Positions 20,890 through 32,570 are shown, counted from the first letter of the stretch. The stretch: DNA of 64,000 nucleotides from Bifidobacterium canis (GCF_009727065.1 NZ_WNLP01000001.1:62001-126000); one strand, 5' to 3'. Numbers and translations are program-made. The notes: generated by a model not told the origin, from the sequence alone.

Positions 20890-21402
20890 ATGGCCGATTC
20901 ACAGGTCGCGTTCAACTCCTTGGCAGATTCCTCCGATGCGACTACCAGTGCCAGCCCGGTTCCTCCACTGCTGCTTGGCACATATATGCCCAAAATCGAC
21001 GCAAAAGGGCGCATGGCCATCCCCGCGAAAATGCGCGAACAACTCGGCGAAGGCATGGTGATGGCCCGCGGTCAGGAACGATGCGTGTATTTGCTGCCGC
21101 AAAGCGAATTCCGTCGCATCGCCGCACAGATTCAGCACGTGTCGGTCGGGAACAAGGCGGCACGTCAGTATCTTCGCGTGTTCCTTTCCGGTGCCGTCGA
21201 CCAGGATGTCGATAAACAGGGTCGCGTGGTCGTTCCGCAGATGCTGCGAGATTATGCCGACCTCGGTAACGACATCGTGGTCATCGGCGTGGGCACGCGC
21301 GCCGAGATATGGAACAGAGAGGCTTGGGAGCAATACCTGCACGACAACGAAGAAGAATATGCCGATATTGCCAATGACGTTCTACCGGATCTGGAGTTCT
21401 AA
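20890..21402 (+). CDS. mraZ: Transcriptional regulator MraZ
   Basis: DNA-binding regulator at the head of the division and cell wall cluster, 170 residues. It has two AbrB-like SpoVT domains: the first around [21 protein letters not shown] (about 30-50), the second around [24 protein letters not shown] roughly 27-residue low-complexity N-terminus precedes them. ATG 20890 has AAGGAGGAG 5 nt upstream. Its stop codon overlaps the rsmH start (TAATG). It likely represses the cluster through the four periodic boxes upstream. Confidence 0.93.
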   Translation: MADSQVAFNSLADSSDATTSASPVPPLLLGTYMPKIDAKGRMAIPAKMREQLGEGMVMARGQERCVYLLPQSEFRRIAAQIQHVSVGNKAARQYLRVFLSGAVDQDVDKQGRVVVPQMLRDYADLGNDIVVIGVGTRAEIWNREAWEQYLHDNEEEYADIANDVLPDLEF

Positions 21403-22449
21403 TGACTGATTTCTCGCAGATTCACCAACCCGTTCTTCTCGAACGCTGTGTCGAGCTCATCGCACCAGCCCTGCAACAACCGAATGCCGTCGCTGTGGAT
21501 TGCACACTCGGCTTGGCCGGGCATACCATCGCTTTTTGAAGGCTGCGCCACTCGCCACCGTTATCGGCATCGACCGTGACGCCGAAGCTCTCGGCAAAGC
21601 GAGCGAACGCATCGCGCAGGAGGGGCTCGCGGATCGATTCGTGCCCGTGCACGCCGCCTTCGACGAATTCGACCAGGTGCTGGCCGAACAGGGATAGACC
21701 AAGTGCAGGCCGTGTTCATGGATCTTGGGCTGTCAAGCCTGCAGATCGACGAGCGTGAACGCGGATTCTCGTACGCGCATGATGCGCCTCTTGACATGCG
21801 CATGGACGTGTCGCAAACCCTGACGGCGCAGGATATGCTGGCGACCTATGACGTCGACCAGCTCACACGCATCTTCAAGGAGTACGGCGAAGAACGGTTC
21901 GCTCGCCCGATCGCGAAGCGAATCGTGCATGAACGTGACCAGCAGCCGTTGACGACTTCGGCTCAGCTGACCGAACTCGTCGACGAGGTGATTCCCCGCT
22001 CCAAGCGAAGCGGAGGCAATCCGGCGAAACGCGTGTTCCAGGCGCTGCGCATCGAAGTCAACGGCGAGCTCGACAAACTGGCTCGCACGTTGCCGCAGAT
22101 AGCGTTGCATCTCGCTGTTGGCGGGCATTTGGCCGTCGAATCGTATCATTCGCTGGAAGACCGTACGGTGAAGAACTTCATGGCGAAAGGTCTTCGCGTG
22201 GATGCGCCTGCCGATATGCCTGTTGTGGCGCCCGATATGCAGCCGTTCTTCAAGGCGCTCGTCAAAGGCGCGGTGAAAGCCGACGAACAGGAGATCGCAC
22301 ATAATCCGCGCAGTGCCTCCGTGCGGTTGCGCGCAGTCGAGTTGGTACGGCCTGTGCCACAGCGTTGGCGCAAAGCGTTCGAAGAGGAAAGCCGCGAGGT
22401 TGTGCGCACACAGCATGCGCGTCATCATTCACATGCGAGGAGGGGATAA
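21402..22449 (+). CDS. rsmH: 16S rRNA (cytosine1402-N4)-methyltransferase RsmH (two frameshifts)
   Basis: SAM-dependent methylation of C1402 of 16S rRNA. The frame from 21402 encodes the start ([23 protein letters not shown]), then stops at 21537. It resumes one frame over with [15 protein letters not shown], stops at 21695, and resumes again at [15 protein letters not shown] through to 22449. Restoring one T in the T5 at 21533-21537 and one G in the GGG at 21691-21693 gives a colinear 349-residue protein. Two losses in 160 bp of a normally conserved gene point to sequencing error, but a genuine pseudogene is not excluded. The stop lies 1 bp before ftsL. Confidence 0.88.
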
Positions 22450-22450
22450 C

Positions 22451-22984
22451 ATGGCAGCTCCAATGCGTTCTACCCGCTCACACGTGTCTCCGGCAGGCCG
22501 TGACGGGCGCACTGATGCTCCATCGAAGAGACCGGAACTCCATGTGGTGAGCAGCAGTGATCAGCATGGCAAGAAGAACGAGAAACACAGTTTTGCCGAG
22601 AATGTGATCACGTGGACGAAGACGCGTTCCCGCCCGTGGCTGCACACCGGCATCGCGGTGTTGTTCTTGATTCTGTGCTGGATCGGCACGCTTCTGCTCC
22701 GCACGCAAATGGTGGAGAATTCGTTCGAATCCGCACGCATCGAACAGAACATCACGATGTTGCAGCAAGATGTTGAAGACGATCAGGCGAAACTCTCGAA
22801 TTTGGAGGCGACGCTGCCTGACCGCGCGCAAAAACTCAACATGGTGCCGGCATCGGGCTCGTTGAGCATCGACTTGCAGGGCTACAAAGCGCCGGAAGAC
22901 ACCAAACAGAACTCGAGTAGCACACAGACCCAGAGCGATAGCTCCAAACAAAACGCCGATGCCGATCAGGGAGGTCAGCAGTGA
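22451..22984 (+). CDS. ftsL: Cell division protein FtsL
   Basis: Bitopic divisome protein of 177 residues. A disordered cytoplasmic N-terminus of about 60 residues is followed by one membrane segment (about 64-84), a coiled coil (about 88-125) and a Ser/Gln-rich tail. FtsL proteins share little sequence; the call rests on architecture and on the position between rsmH and ftsI. ATG 22451 is preceded by GAGGAGGGG. The stop overlaps the ftsI GTG start (GTGA). It should pair with a FtsB/DivIC protein encoded elsewhere and activate FtsWI. Confidence 0.8.
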   Translation: MAAPMRSTRSHVSPAGRDGRTDAPSKRPELHVVSSSDQHGKKNEKHSFAENVITWTKTRSRPWLHTGIAVLFLILCWIGTLLLRTQMVENSFESARIEQNITMLQQDVEDDQAKLSNLEATLPDRAQKLNMVPASGSLSIDLQGYKAPEDTKQNSSSTQTQSDSSKQNADADQGGQQ

Positions 22985-24776
22985 AAGGGCTGAAGTCAAC
23001 GTGGAATCGTCTCTCGCAGATGATGAAGCGCACCACCGTCATCGCATTAGTGATGGCGGTTTTGGCCGTTTTCTGCCTCGGCAAGCTCGTCTACATCCAA
23101 CTCATCGAGGGACCTCAGCTCGCATTGGCGGCGCAGGAAAGCCGAACCCTGAAAGTCACATTGCAGGCGAAGCGTGGCAAGATCACCGACACGAACGGGG
23201 TTGTGCTGGCTCAAAGCGTGGAACGCTACACGATCATCGGCAACCCCGATGCGGCACAGACCTTCACGCCGACCGAATGCACGAAGAACACCGAATCGGT
23301 GTGCCAGTCATTGGATGGGAAACCGTTGACGACGACAGGCGTGGCTGCGGTGGCGCAACTGCTCGCGCCCGTTCTGGGCATGAGCGCTTCCGAAATCGGC
23401 GGCAAACTCTCCGGCGTCGGGCAATACGCCGTGATCAAAAAGACGTGACGCCCGAAGTAAAGCGCAAGATCGCACAGCTTCACTTGGGAGGCATCGTCTA
23501 TTCCGAGCTGAGCAGTGAACGCGTGTATTCGAACGGAACGTTGATGGGCGCATTGCTCGGCGGTGTTGACGCCGATGGCAAGGGCGTCGCCGGCATCGAA
23601 CAGTTGGAGAACAAGACGCTGACCGGCACCGACGGCTATCAGGTGTACCAGCAAGGCAATGGCGGCGAAGAGATTCCAGGCACGATGACGGAATCGAAGG
23701 ATGCCGTTGACGGTTCCAACGTGGCCCTGACCATTGACCGCGACGTGCAGTGGCGAGTCGAGAAGATCCTCGCCGACGCACAGGAGAAATACAAGTCGCG
23801 GTGGGGCATCGCAGTGGTGGAAGACGTGCAGACCGGGCAGATCGTCGCGCTTGCCGATAGCGACAAGATCGAAGCCGGTTCCGATGACGCGAAGGTGCAG
23901 GTGGCACGCTCCGTCAACGAAGTGTTCGAACCGGGTTCCATCGGTAAGGTCTTCACGATGGGCGGCCTCATTCAAGAGAAGCTGCACCATATGGGCGACA
24001 AGTTCACCGTTCCCGACACGCTCACGTTGGATGGCCAGACATATAAGGATTCGTTTAACCACGGTTCCGAACGTTGGACGCTGGCTGGCATTCTCGAACA
24101 ATCCTCGAACGTCGGCACGATCCTCGCCTCCGAGAACTACTCCGACCAGAAGCGTTACGAATACCTGACCAAGTTCGGCATAGGCCAGCCTTCCACGCTG
24201 AACCTGCCTGGCGAATCGCAGGGTGTGCTCGCTCCGGCGAACACGTGGGATGGCCGTACCCGCAACACCGTGCTGTTCGGCCAAGGCTATTCGATGAACG
24301 CGCTCCAGATCACCAACGCGATCTCGGTGGTGGCGAACAAAGGCGTCATGAAACCGCAGAGCATCATCAAATCAGTGACTTCGGCGGATGGGCATGAGAC
24401 GACGGTGAAAGCCGGCGAATCCAAGCGAGTCATCGACGAGAGCGTCGCCAACGAATTGCTCAACGGCATGGAATCGGTGTCTGAGCACTATGCCAAGTTC
24501 GCCGGAGTGAGCGGCTACCGCGTCGCAGCGAAGTCAGGTACCGCAGAAATTGTGGGCGATGACGGCAAGCTTTCGTCGCTCATCAGCGACTACACGGCGA
24601 TCATTCCTGCCGACAATCCCCGGTTCGTCGTCACCGTGGTGCTGCGTGACCCCGAAGGAAGCTACGGCGGTTTGACAGCTGGTCCGGTGACCGCGGAAAT
24701 CGGCCAGTTCCTGATGCAGAAATACGAAGTTCCGGAATCCAAGCAACGCACCGACGCCATTCCGGTCGAGTGGTGA
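22981..24776 (+). CDS. ftsI: Septal peptidoglycan transpeptidase FtsI/PBP (one frameshift)
   Basis: Class B penicillin-binding protein that crosslinks septal peptidoglycan: one N-terminal membrane segment (about 20-40), a dimerisation domain, then a transpeptidase domain. The catalytic SIGK (SxxK) lies within GSIGKVFTM, SSN (SxN) within SSNVGT, and KSGT near the end. The first frame stops at 23446-23448. One more A in the A5 at 23437-23441 continues it as VIKKDVTPEVKRKI, giving 598 residues. The GTG start at 22981 overlaps the ftsL stop. The gene is essential in most bacteria, so the break is probably not real. Confidence 0.9.
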
Positions 24777-24793
24777 AGAAAGGAGCCAAGGCC

Positions 24794-25675
24794 ATGAGTT
24801 CGTTAAGTGAAGCCTCAACCCATCGCACCACGTTGGGAATGCTTGCCGACCGATATGGGTATGACCTGTCGCCGGAGTTCGCGCGAGCGGTCACCGTCAC
24901 ATCGTTGGCCAACGACATCGATTCGGTGACTGCCGGGACGCTGTTCATGCCCGGCAAACGCATCGACAGTGCGCGTATCGCGGCCGCCTCCCAGCGAGGA
25001 GCCTATGCTGTGATGCTCCCGCGTTCAGCTCGCAATAGCGACATTCAGGCCGATATTCCATTGGTGTTCGCCGACCCGACGCCGCGTGAGCTTGGCGAGA
25101 TCGCATCGAACATGGCCGGTAATCCGGCATCCACACTTGCGGTGTTCGCCGTGGCTGGAGTGCGCGAAGAGCAGGTTCACGCCAATGTGGAGATGCTCTC
25201 GCAGTTCCTGCACATGCTCGGCAATCCCGTTGGAACGATCTGCGCAGGCGATTCGCAGTCGTTGGATCGCTTCCTCGATTTGGAATACCCGATGGACATC
25301 CTGTCTACACAACGAGTGCTGTCGGTATGCGCAGAAGATGGTGCGGCGGCCGTGATCATCGCGTTGGACGACAACACGTTGCAGCCAGACGCGTTGGCAT
25401 CCATTGGAGCGGACGTCATCGGATGCGACGGCGTTGCGGATCCGGTGAAAGGGCAAGAGCTTATCGAGCAGATGTGCGCACGATATGGCTGCGGCATCGA
25501 TGAAGGCACGCATATAGCATTCCGAACCGATGAGACCGACCAGATGGCCGTGCAAGCCGATTTCGGTGTCGATAAGATTCGACCGCTTTCGGTGGCGATA
25601 GCCATGGTGATGGCTGCCGGAGTCAAGAAGCAGAACATACGTAGCGCCCTGAGAGTGTCGCGGGAACTCCACTGA
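24794..25675 (+). CDS. MurE-like protein lacking the ATP-binding loop
   Basis: Protein of 293 residues occupying the usual murE position. Residues about 35-110 resemble the UDP-binding N-terminal domain of MurE (SLANDIDSVTAGTLFMPG, then RGAYAVMLP). Where MurE has its GTNGKTT loop this protein has AVAGVREEQVHAN (about 119-131), so the ATP-binding Gly/Lys/Thr are gone. The end, SVAIAMVMAAGVKKQNIRSAL, resembles the end of the Mur ligase central domain, and the C-terminal domain is absent. It cannot be a ligase. ATG 24794 has AGGAG 8 nt upstream. A working murE lies at 49184-50716. Scaffold or regulatory function is possible but unproven. Confidence 0.7.
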   Translation: MSSLSEASTHRTTLGMLADRYGYDLSPEFARAVTVTSLANDIDSVTAGTLFMPGKRIDSARIAAASQRGAYAVMLPRSARNSDIQADIPLVFADPTPRELGEIASNMAGNPASTLAVFAVAGVREEQVHANVEMLSQFLHMLGNPVGTICAGDSQSLDRFLDLEYPMDILSTQRVLSVCAEDGAAAVIIALDDNTLQPDALASIGADVIGCDGVADPVKGQELIEQMCARYGCGIDEGTHIAFRTDETDQMAVQADFGVDKIRPLSVAIAMVMAAGVKKQNIRSALRVSRELH

Positions 25676-25742
25676 GTGTTCGCGAACAACAGTTGAGAAG
25701 ACTAGAGACTACAAGACGAGATGGTGAAGTGAGGAGACTGCC

Positions 25743-27215
25743 ATGATGCCTATGACTGTGAGTCAGGTGGCGCAAGCCGTGTCAGGCGCAATGGTGCATT
25801 GCGCCGATGCAGGGGAGCGAACCGTCACCAATGTGGTCACTGATTCGCGTCAGGTGACCGATGGATCGCTGTTCGTCGCCATCGCCGGCGAACACGTCGA
25901 CGGGCATGATTTCGTGGCGCAGGTCGGCGAACACGGTGCTGCGGCGGCCTTGGTGGACCATGAGATCGAAGACGCGCCGATCACGCAGATCGTCGTGCCC
26001 AACACCGTGGAGGCACTTGGCGCGCTTGCAGCACAGAACCTGCGCCTTCGCAAACAGACGAACGAACCGTTCACCATCGTCGGCATCACCGGCTCCGTTG
26101 GAAAAACCACCACGAAAGATCTGCTCAAGAACCTGCTTGCCGTGATGGGCCCAACGGTTGCCCCCATCGGTTCGTTCAACAATGAAATCGGCCTGCCGCT
26201 GACGGCACTTGAAGTTGAAGCCGGCACTCGATTCCTCGTCGCGGAGATGGGTGCGAACCACGTTGGAGAAATCGCAAGTCTGACCAAGATCGCGCCTCCA
26301 GACATCGCCGTCGTGCTCAAAGTCGGCGTCGCGCACTTGGGAGAGTTCGGCTCAGTGGAACGCATCGCTCAAGCGAAAAGCGAAATAGTCCTCGGAGAAG
26401 CCGCCAATGCCACGACGGTGCTCAACGCTGACGACGAGCACGTGGCGGCCATGAGCCAGCTCGCGCAAGGTAATGTGTTCTGGTTCGGCATCGACAAAGC
26501 TCAGGCGCACGACATTGATGGCTATATCGCAGCCGACAACATCACACTTGACGATCTGGGCAGGCCGACATTCACTCTCGTCTCGTCGCAAGGCATGGAA
26601 CAGCGTCTGACATTGGGGATCAGCGGCAAACACAACGTGATGAACGCGCTCGCAGCGGCAAGCGTTGCCAATCTGCTCGGCATGTCTCTCGAACAGATTG
26701 CGCAGGTGCTCGGCGACGTGCGTGCTATCAGCCCTCATCGCATGGCTGTCAGCACCGTCTCCAATGGTAAGGAACACTTCACGCTCATCGACGACTCGTT
26801 CAATGCGAATCCTGACTCGATGAAAGCAGGCATCAACGGACTGATGGCATGGCATGCTCAGGAAGAACGCCAGCCGTTCCGTGTGGCAGTGTTGGGTGCC
26901 ATGCTCGAACTTGGCCCCGATGAGCGAGCATTGCACGAATCCGTCGGCGCATATGCCGTGCAATCCGGTGTCGATGCCTTGATCGCAGTCGGTGGCGGCA
27001 CCGATGAAACCTTGAATGCGTTGGCGCGTGACATCGCCGTAGGAGCGGATGGCGTAGCCGGAACCGACATCGTTCGAGCCGTGTCGACGATTGACGAAGC
27101 AGATGCGTTGATCCGCGAGCTCAACGCGGAGCACCCAGATCTGCTGGTGCTGCTCAAAGGTTCCCATGCTTCAGGTCTGAGTGCATTGGCAAGCCGCTGG
27201 ACGGCGGGGCAATAG
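25743..27215 (+). CDS. murF: UDP-MurNAc-tripeptide--D-Ala-D-Ala ligase MurF
   Basis: Last cytoplasmic amino-acid addition of peptidoglycan precursor synthesis, 490 residues. The N-terminal UDP-sugar domain includes VVTDSRQVTDGSLFVAIAG. ATP loop ITGSVGKTTTKD is at about 115-126, followed by NNEIGLPLT and MGANHVGEI, HNVMNALAAASVA and the C-terminal domain with DDSFNANPDSM. ATG 25743 has GAGGAG upstream. It lies 67 bp after the degenerate murE-like gene and 75 bp before mraY. Confidence 0.96.
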   Translation: MMPMTVSQVAQAVSGAMVHCADAGERTVTNVVTDSRQVTDGSLFVAIAGEHVDGHDFVAQVGEHGAAAALVDHEIEDAPITQIVVPNTVEALGALAAQNLRLRKQTNEPFTIVGITGSVGKTTTKDLLKNLLAVMGPTVAPIGSFNNEIGLPLTALEVEAGTRFLVAEMGANHVGEIASLTKIAPPDIAVVLKVGVAHLGEFGSVERIAQAKSEIVLGEAANATTVLNADDEHVAAMSQLAQGNVFWFGIDKAQAHDIDGYIAADNITLDDLGRPTFTLVSSQGMEQRLTLGISGKHNVMNALAAASVANLLGMSLEQIAQVLGDVRAISPHRMAVSTVSNGKEHFTLIDDSFNANPDSMKAGINGLMAWHAQEERQPFRVAVLGAMLELGPDERALHESVGAYAVQSGVDALIAVGGGTDETLNALARDIAVGADGVAGTDIVRAVSTIDEADALIRELNAEHPDLLVLLKGSHASGLSALASRWTAGQ

Positions 27216-27290
27216 CAGTAACCGTCAAATGGAACACGAAGCCCAACCAACAACCCCACATATTGTTCAACCGCGAATGGAGAGATTCTA

Positions 27291-28396
27291 GTGATTGCCC
27301 TCATCATAGGAATTCTGACGTCGCTGATCGTCACGCTGATTGGCACGCCTCTGCTGATCCGTATTGTGCACAAGCTCAACTACGGGCAGTACATCAGGCA
27401 GGACGGGCCTAAATCTCATCAGGTCAAACGAGGCACGCCGACACTCGGCGGCGTCGTGATCGTGCTGGCGATCGTGCTGGGCTGGGGTGCTTCGGCGCTC
27501 TACAGGTATCTGACCGAAGGAGTGGCCCCCACATGGGCTGCTGGTCTCGCTTTGTTCGCCATGGTGTCGATGGGCCTGCTCGGATTCATCGATGATTTCG
27601 CCAAAGTGCGCAAGAAGCAGAATGAGGGCCTGACCGTTGGCGGCAAGTTCTTCGGCCAAGTGGTGTTCGCCACGATCTTCGCGATTCTCGCCCTGATCGT
27701 GCCTACACGTTCCGGTTTCCCCGTGGCTCAGGCGGGCATGAGCTTCATCGAGAAGCCGTTCCTGAACTTCAACTTCGCAGGAAGACTTGTGGCGACCATT
27801 CTGTTCGTGGTTTGGGTGAACTTCCTGATGGCGGCGTGGACGAACGCGGTGAATCTCTCCGACGGTCTCGATGGATTGTGCGCAGGCTCGTCGATGATCG
27901 CCTTCGCAGGCTATGCCGTGATCGCTGTCTGGCAAATGTATCACCTCAAGGGGCAATCACATTCAGGGTTCAGCTATTCGGTGTCTGATCCACTGGATCT
28001 GGGTATCATCGCCTGCTGCGCCGCTGTTGCCTGCCTTGGATTCCTGTGGTACAACTGCAATCCGGCGTCCATTTTCATGGGCGATACGGGCTCTTTGGCA
28101 TTGGGGGTCTGTTCGCAGCGCTGTCGATCATCACGCACACCGAGTTCCTCGCGATCATCATCGGTGGCCTGTTTGTGATCGAAACGCTGAGCGATGTGAT
28201 CCAAGTCAGCTATTTCAAGGCCACGCATAAACGCGTGTTCAAAATGGCGCCGATTCACCACCACTTCGAATTGTGCGGGTGGAGCGAAAGCAAAGTGGTC
28301 GTGCGCTTCTGGATCATCGAGCTAATGTTCGTGATCACCGGTCTGATCATCTTCTACGGCAACTGGGTTGGGCAATCCGGCCTGCTCGGTCACTGA
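27291..28396 (+). CDS. mraY: Phospho-MurNAc-pentapeptide transferase MraY (one frameshift)
   Basis: Integral membrane enzyme that makes lipid I from UDP-MurNAc-pentapeptide and undecaprenyl phosphate. It has about ten membrane segments. Motifs are GTPTLGG near the start, FIDDFAKVRKK (Asp pair), the TNAVNLSDGLDGL nucleotide loop and MGDTGSLALGG. The last motif is broken: at 28103-28107 there are five G, and six would continue as GGLFAALSIITHTEF, giving 368 residues and the C-terminal HHHFE motif (from about 28258). The start is GTG 27291. The gene is essential, so the break is probably a sequence error. Confidence 0.92.
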
Positions 28397-28509
28397 TCGT
28401 GAACGATTGAACGGCGGCTGCATGTGAGCCGGTACGCATGCAGCCGCACCAGTCAGCCGGCACTGAAACGCGGAGCACGCGCGAAGAAACGAGAAACACG
28501 AGGTGCGAT

Positions 28510-29958
28510 ATGAGCAGGCATGGGTTTGACGTACAAGGCAAAACGGTTGTGGTGGCAGGTTTGGGAATCTCCGGCCGAAGCATGGCGAAGATCCTCAAAG
28601 ATCATGGCGCAACGGTGATCGGCGTCGATGAGAAGCAGAAAGACGCCGATCTTCACTCCTTCGACGAAATCGATTGGAGCGGCGTCGATCTGGTGTGCAC
28701 ATCACCTGTGTTCAACCCACGCACCCCATTCATCGTCGAAGCAGGCAAACGCGGCATAGAAGTGATCAGCGAAGTGGAGCTGGCTTGGCGTATGCGCGTC
28801 GACAATGCTCGCACAGGCCGACCGGCGCCATGGATCGGCATCACCGGCACGAACGGCAAGACCTCCACGACCGAAATGACGTCGGAAATGCTCCGAGCAT
28901 GCGGGTATGACGCGCCGGCGGTCGGCAACATCGGCAAAGCCGTTTCACAAGCCGCGCTCGATCCAAGCCACGATGTGCTGTGCGTCGAACTGAGCTCCTT
29001 CCAACTGCATTTCACCTATTCGCTTGAACTCGCGTGCGCCGCGATCACGAACATCGCCGCAGACCACCTCGATTGGCATGGTGGCATGGAGAACTATGCG
29101 GCAGACAAGGCGAAGGTCTACGACAACGCGAGTGGCGTGATCGCCTATAACGCGCAAGACAAGCGAGTGACCACGCTGGCACAGACCGCACGAACCGCAG
29201 AGGGCTGCGAGCATATCGGCTTCACACTGGGCGAGCCGCAATCCGGTCAGATCGGCATCAAAGACGGTTGGATCGTCGACATGAGCGGTTTGACGGGAGG
29301 CGAAGTCGGTGAGGAATACGCCGTGGCACCCATCCGCGAGTTCAAATACCTCGCAGAGCCGGACGGCACGATCTACCCGCATCTGCTCGCCGACGCGTTG
29401 ACCGCCCTGATCCTGGTGCTGGGCATCGGCGCCGACCTCAATACGGCACTGAACGCGTTGAAGGAATTCGAACCAGGTGGCCACCGCATTCAGAAGGTCG
29501 CCGAACTCAAGCAGGGCGAAGCGCCATCTATCCGCTTCATCGACGACTCCAAGGCCACGAACGCCCATGCAGCCCGCGCCTCGCTGAGCAGCTTCCCAGA
29601 CGGCAGCGTGGTGTGGATTGCCGGTGGTCTGGCGAAAGGCGCCACGTTCGAAGATCTCGTGGCACAAGAGCGCGGCAAGATCAAAGCCGCAGTGGTGATC
29701 GGAGTCGACCAGCAGCCGATGATCGATGCGTTGCGTGTAAGCGCCCCCGATCTGCCGTTCACACTCATCGATCCGTCTGGCAACGAAACGGTGATGCAAC
29801 GCACCGTCGATGCCGCAGGCGCCCTCGCACAACCGGGAGACGTGGTGCTCCTCGCACCCGCCTGCGCCTCGATGGACCAATTCAAGTCGTATGCCGACCG
29901 TGGCGACCAGTTCGCCAAGCAAGCACAACGTTGGGTGGAAGCACATGCCAAGGCCTGA
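28510..29958 (+). CDS. murD: UDP-MurNAc-L-Ala--D-Glu ligase MurD
   Basis: Adds D-glutamate to UDP-MurNAc-L-alanine; 482 residues. A Rossmann-like N-terminal domain ([12 protein letters not shown]) is followed by the ATP loop [14 protein letters not shown] and a central domain with ELSSFQLH and [12 protein letters not shown]. The C-terminal domain has [16 protein letters not shown] 28510 is chosen for the AGGTG ribosome site and the family start; in-frame upstream codons are not conserved. It overlaps the ftsW start by 14 bp. Confidence 0.95.
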   Translation: MSRHGFDVQGKTVVVAGLGISGRSMAKILKDHGATVIGVDEKQKDADLHSFDEIDWSGVDLVCTSPVFNPRTPFIVEAGKRGIEVISEVELAWRMRVDNARTGRPAPWIGITGTNGKTSTTEMTSEMLRACGYDAPAVGNIGKAVSQAALDPSHDVLCVELSSFQLHFTYSLELACAAITNIAADHLDWHGGMENYAADKAKVYDNASGVIAYNAQDKRVTTLAQTARTAEGCEHIGFTLGEPQSGQIGIKDGWIVDMSGLTGGEVGEEYAVAPIREFKYLAEPDGTIYPHLLADALTALILVLGIGADLNTALNALKEFEPGGHRIQKVAELKQGEAPSIRFIDDSKATNAHAARASLSSFPDGSVVWIAGGLAKGATFEDLVAQERGKIKAAVVIGVDQQPMIDALRVSAPDLPFTLIDPSGNETVMQRTVDAAGALAQPGDVVLLAPACASMDQFKSYADRGDQFAKQAQRWVEAHAKA

Positions 29959-31326
29959 ACTCAAAAAACGCACTGCACGCTCCGCCCGGAGCGCTGGCAG
30001 CACGAACACGCAAACCGTGCCGTCGACGCAAACGAACCTGCCGGCAAACACGTCGTCGCAGCAGGCGCAGCAGAGCACGATCGAACAGTTGACGCCATCC
30101 GCGCGCAAAGCCGCGATGAACCGTGACTCACGCAATTCGTTCGGCATGATCGATTTCGCCGGCCAATACAAGGGTTGGCGTGCATTGCTGAACCCGTTGG
30201 GCTGTTACTACGGTTTCATCGCCGCAGTCGGCATTCTCACGGTGTTCGGCGTGATCATGGTGTTCTCCAGCTCGTCGGTCGACATGGTGGCGGCTGGGGC
30301 CTCTCCGTGGGCAAAAGCGCTGAATCAGGGAATCTTCTGCATTCTCGGTCTCATCATCGCATTGTTCGTCGCCCACGTTCCGGGCAGACGATTGGAACAG
30401 GTTTCGTTTGTGCTGTATGCGCTCAGCGTCGCGATTCAATATTTCACCGTGTTCTTCGGCGTTGAAGTCGCCGGCAACAGGGGCTGGCTTCGCATAGGCG
30501 GATTCCAGTTCCAGCCCGCGGAGTTCATGAAGTTCACGATATGCCTGTGGTTCCCGCTCGCCATGATCTCGGCGATCAAAAAGAAGCCGGGCATCAAGAA
30601 ACCTACAAGGCGTGGGATCTTGGTGATTGGGGACGCACATTCGGTTTCTATGGTCTCGGACTGCTCGCCGTGCTGCTGGGCAAGGATCTCGGCACCGCAT
30701 TGATCATCATTCTCATCGGCTTGATGGCCATCGTCGCCAGCGGATTCTCGCTGAAATACGTCGCTATGGTCGGTGCTCTCGCAGCCGTCGTCGTCGCCGC
30801 ACTGACATTAATGAGTTCGAACCGCATGTCTCGCATCATAGCCACATACACCGGCTGCACTGCAGACAATGCCGACGTGTGCTATCAGGCGACGCATTCG
30901 AACTATGCGCTGGCATCAGGCGGATTGCTTGGCGTGGGGTTAGGCAATTCGCGAGAGAAATGGAATTACCTGCCCGCCGCGCACAACGACTTCATCTTCG
31001 CCATCATCGGCGAAGAGACCGGCTTTATTGGTGCAGCACTCGTCATTCTGCTGTTCGTCGTGATCGCCTGGTGCCTGATCGCCGTGGCCATGCAGCTGCG
31101 CAACCGCTACGCTAGTGTGGCTCTGCTCTGCTTCATGATGTGGATCGTGGGGCAGGCGTTGATCAACATCGCCGTCGTCGTGGAGATCTTCCCGGTGATG
31201 GGCGTTCCGTTGCCGTTCGTTTCGGCAGGCGGCTCATCGATGATCTTCTGCTTGGCTGCCGCAGGCGCCTGCGTTGCATTGATGCGCATGCAGCCGGAGA
31301 TCAAGGCGGCGCACGTGCGCGCATAA
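29945..31326 (+). CDS. ftsW: Septal peptidoglycan polymerase FtsW (one frameshift)
   Basis: SEDS-family glycosyltransferase that works with FtsI. A basic, Ser/Thr/Gln-rich cytoplasmic N-terminus of about 75 residues precedes roughly ten membrane segments. Motifs include [47 protein letters not shown] and [10 protein letters not shown]. The reading frame breaks at the A5 at 30578-30582. A sixth A joins [15 protein letters not shown] to the downstream frame and gives 460 residues. Start ATG 29945 lies inside the murD end, after GGAAGC. As with mraY, an essential gene so interrupted suggests sequence error. Confidence 0.9.
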
Positions 31327-31385
31327 TAGGTGCACAGGTAGTTCGAAATCTTGCAAGACGTGATCGATCAGATAGAGTGGATGGT

Positions 31386-32570
31386 ATGAGTTCGAGCAAA
31401 CAACACCGTATTATTCTGGCTGGCGGAGGCACCGCAGGCCATGTCAATCCATTGCTGGCGGTGGCCGATGCCATACGCCGCATCGACCCCGATGCCGATA
31501 TCGTGGCGTTGGGCACGGCAGTCGGTTTGGAGGCGGATCTCGTTCCACAGGCCGGCTACAAGCTCGAGACGATCGAAAAGGTGCCATTCCCGCGCAAGCC
31601 GAACAAAGCGGCACTGCAATTCCCGAAGAAATGGCGTGCGGAAAAGAACAAGGTGGGCGAGCTGATCGAACGTCAGCACACGCAAGTCGTCGTCGGGTTC
31701 GGCGGCTATGCGTCGGCCCCGGCATATTCCGCGGCTCACAAGGCCGGCATTCCGGTAGTGATACACGAGCAGAACGCTCGCGCTGGCATGGCGAACAAGC
31801 TCGGTGCCCGTTGGGCCACGTTCATCGGCACGGCGTACGACAACACTGGTTTGAAGCCGGCGAAAAACGCGACCATCGAACGTGTCGGCCTGCCGCTACG
31901 ACCAGCCATCGCAGCACTGGCGGACGAGCTCGAGCATGATCCGAAGGGCGCGCGCGAACGCAATGCGCACGACCTCGGTCTTGATCCCGATCGCCCGATC
32001 ATCGTCGTCACAGGCGGCTCGCTTGGCGCCGTCAGCCTGAACCGCGCCGTCGCCGGTAGTGCCGCCAGCCTCATTCCGGTGGCACAAGTGGTGCATCTGA
32101 CAGGAAAAGGCAAAATCGACGAAGTACGCGACCTGGTGGTGCAGAACGCCGGTGCGAAAGTGCTCACCGGATTGGGGGAGGAGAGCCAGCCGGGGCGCGA
32201 CTACCATGTGGCGCAATATCTTGAACGCATCGACAAGGCCTTCGCCTGCGCGGATCTGGTGATCTGCCGTTCCGGCGCGGGGTCGGTGAGCGAACTGACA
32301 GCGTTGGGACTTCCCGCCGTCTATGTGCCACTGCCTATCGGCAACGGCGAACAACGCTTCAACGCTTTGCCCGTTGTGCAATCCGGCGGCGGTCTTTTGG
32401 TGGAAGACAGCGATTTCACACCGCAGTGGGTTGAATCGCATGTTCCGCAATTACTGGCAGACCCCGCGAAACTGCGCGCATACGGCGAACAGGCATGGAA
32501 CTACGGCATTCGCGATGCCGCCAATCGCATGGCGAAGCGAATCCTCGCCATCGCAGACGAACAGAAATAA
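31386..32570 (+). CDS. murG: Lipid II synthase MurG
   Basis: Membrane-associated GT-B glycosyltransferase that adds GlcNAc to lipid I, 394 residues. The acceptor-binding glycine loop is [12 protein letters not shown] near the N-terminus, a second loop is [11 protein letters not shown], and the donor-site motif is [26 protein letters not shown] with [11 protein letters not shown] 31386 matches the conserved start; ATG 31381 is out of frame. It is separated from ftsW by 59 bp and followed by murC after 28 bp. Confidence 0.95.
   Translation: MSSSKQHRIILAGGGTAGHVNPLLAVADAIRRIDPDADIVALGTAVGLEADLVPQAGYKLETIEKVPFPRKPNKAALQFPKKWRAEKNKVGELIERQHTQVVVGFGGYASAPAYSAAHKAGIPVVIHEQNARAGMANKLGARWATFIGTAYDNTGLKPAKNATIERVGLPLRPAIAALADELEHDPKGARERNAHDLGLDPDRPIIVVTGGSLGAVSLNRAVAGSAASLIPVAQVVHLTGKGKIDEVRDLVVQNAGAKVLTGLGEESQPGRDYHVAQYLERIDKAFACADLVICRSGAGSVSELTALGLPAVYVPLPIGNGEQRFNALPVVQSGGGLLVEDSDFTPQWVESHVPQLLADPAKLRAYGEQAWNYGIRDAANRMAKRILAIADEQK

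Noticed and set aside
24794..25675. Functional murE truncated by sequencing error
   Set aside because: The frame is intact, and the ATP loop is replaced, not shifted; neighbouring frames hold no MurE continuation, and a full murE exists at 49184.
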